Assembly (NCBI RefSeq): GCF_947501385.1
Contig: NZ_CANMVP010000017.1
Span: 48,446 to 112,445 of the forward strand
Origin: an uncultured Polaribacter sp.
GTDB lineage: Bacteria; Bacteroidota; Bacteroidia; Flavobacteriales; Flavobacteriaceae
DNA length: 64,000 nucleotides
Direction of reading: 5' to 3'
Shown here: positions 63,210-64,000 of the stretch, in pieces
Layout: each line of letters starts with the position of its first letter
Position numbering within the stretch: the first letter of the stretch is position 1
The notes under the pieces: generated by a model
Told to the model about the DNA's origin: nothing
The model's database searches: none
Seen by the model: the letters and a program-made list of their open reading frames with translations, nothing else
Program-made: the position numbers and the translations under genes

Positions 63210-63407
63210 ATGCCTCAGCACTTCCAAAATCAGGATTTAACTGCTGGTGTTGTGGGTGGCACGGTATTTTCTTCTGTGGTTCACATTGGTGCAGAAGATG
63301 TGATCACAACGATTGTACCAGCGGTGCTTGGCGCTGTAGTCAGTTTTCTTGTTTCAGTACTGATGAAACTCCTTTTCAACTCTTTTAAAAAACAGCGCAA
63401 AAAATAA
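63210..63407 (+). CDS. Small glycine-rich membrane protein
   Basis: This 65-residue protein has one or two membrane helices (about 13-27 and 33-56) and a basic C-terminus (NSFKKQRKK). The first helix is glycine/valine-rich (TAGVVGGTVFSSVV). It may belong to a phage-like or mobile element, judged from the neighbours. I do not recognise a family. Confidence 0.55.
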   Translation: MPQHFQNQDLTAGVVGGTVFSSVVHIGAEDVITTIVPAVLGAVVSFLVSVLMKLLFNSFKKQRKK

Positions 63408-63421
63408 TGGCGCTGTTTTTT

Positions 63422-63706
63422 TTATCTGAGATCCCGCATTAAAATGCTTTTTAATTCTTGAATGGCGTTGAGCCTACTTTGTAAATTAACCTCCAAGAAC
63501 TCTACTTTTTTAAGTGCTGTTCGTTTGGTTTTAAAATCATCTGCTCCAAAATATCTGCTGTACTTTTCTAATACATATTTTACATCTGCGATATAGATAA
63601 ATGATTCTACCATACCGCTTAAATAGAAACGATAGCATTTTGTTTCTAACAGCATAAAAGATAAATAGAAGAGCGCTTCTTTTTGTTTGTGAGTCTCTGT
63701 AGACAC
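63422..63706 (-). CDS. Conserved-looking small protein of a mobile element, unknown
   Basis: This 94-residue helical protein is rich in Tyr, Leu and Lys (FYLSFMLLETKCYRFYLSG, then YIADVKYVLEKYSRYFG). The start used here is a GTG at 63706. In the same frame the sequence upstream reads on for about 23 codons (KSQLAQGNSGKPFTAPVRNS) to a stop, so the true start may lie earlier at a non-standard codon, or the gene may be truncated. No function can be given. Confidence 0.5.
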   Translation of the reverse strand: MSTETHKQKEALFYLSFMLLETKCYRFYLSGMVESFIYIADVKYVLEKYSRYFGADDFKTKRTALKKVEFLEVNLQSRLNAIQELKSILMRDLR

Positions 63707-63778
63707 TACAAAAGAATTTCTGACTGGAGCTGTAAATGGTTTTCCACTATTGCCTTGCGCTAGCTGGCTCTTTCACTA

Positions 63779-63799
63779 AAATAGTCCACTGGACTATTT
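63779..63799. repeat. Perfect short palindrome
   Basis: AAATAGTCCA and TGGACTATTT flank a single central C. It lies 72 bases upstream of the GTG of the leftward small gene, and could be an operator or a transposon-related site. Confidence 0.55.
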
Positions 63800-64000
63800 C
63801 TTAACGTTCAGCCCTGTTCAAAATAAAAAAATGTGGTTTGTGATAGCTACGCCCAGGTTTGTGGGGCTAAATTTCAAAAGTTTTCATAGGTATTCAATTA
63901 AAGTTCAACTTCTTTTGCCTTCTTTTTTTGTTTTCCTTTTCATTATCTTTAAATTTCTTTTTCGAGAAGTCTTTTTTTAAGACTTTTTCATAGCATTTTT

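Overview
The window reads as chromosome of a low-GC marine-type member of the Flavobacteriaceae (Bacteroidota), close in character to Polaribacter or Tenacibaculum. The evidence is the AT-rich composition with short A/T-run hairpin terminators, Bacteroidota-type promoters (TTG, 19 bases, TAnnTTTG), lipoproteins with short lipoboxes, and families typical of the group: M56/TonB fusions, DUF6146, DUF6327, DUF4407, an ATP-type PEP carboxykinase, and paired soluble and membrane pyrophosphatases. Most of it is ordinary core genome. I found no rRNA, tRNA or CRISPR array.

Layout. 1-4.8 kb: a BlaI/BlaR1-like regulatory group (BlaI repressor with three operator dyads, M56 peptidase with a TonB-like C-terminus, TPR protein, cut-off lipoprotein) and two small proteins. 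4.8-16 kb: a candidate small RNA divergent from lysS, then glutaminase, a sialate O-acetylesterase, an odd lipoyl-like protein, rsmG, a fatty acid desaturase, an aspartate-type aminotransferase, a hairpin-rich gap and a DUF4407 membrane protein. 16-25.7 kb: PhnA-like protein, penicillin-acylase family hydrolase, DegT aminotransferase, galE, an M16 peptidase and fabD. 25.7-27 kb: a wrecked IS4-family transposase.

27-39 kb: a MazG-like protein, an inward-rectifier K+ channel at the end of a four-gene operon (M24 peptidase, tag, membrane protein, channel), folA and thyA for thymidylate synthesis, a NupC-type nucleoside transporter, a bifunctional nuclease, and etfBA behind a perfect 28-bp palindrome. 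39-48.7 kb: an acyltransferase and two tandem phosphoethanolamine-transferase paralogs (envelope modification), pdhB, soluble and membrane-bound pyrophosphatases and an App1-type phosphatase. 48.8-53.4 kb: a group of small stress or envelope proteins around an AraC regulator (DUF1328, DUF2383, hemerythrin, lipoprotein, DUF6327, holin-like, YtxH).

53.5-61.9 kb: the 5-oxoprolinase genes pxpABC beside an Nramp-fold transporter that lacks the metal-binding motifs, then pckA, DUF423, a saccharopine-dehydrogenase-like protein and a tRNA1(Val) methyltransferase that seems to start at ATT. 61.9-64 kb: a phage- or transposon-like edge with a repressor, a divergent early gene, a frameshifted small gene and short unknown genes.

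The items most worth following are the non-canonical Nramp protein beside pxpABC (possible 5-oxoproline importer), the self-contained small-RNA unit at about 5.1 kb, and the BlaI operator array feeding a receptor/TonB module with no beta-lactamase in view.
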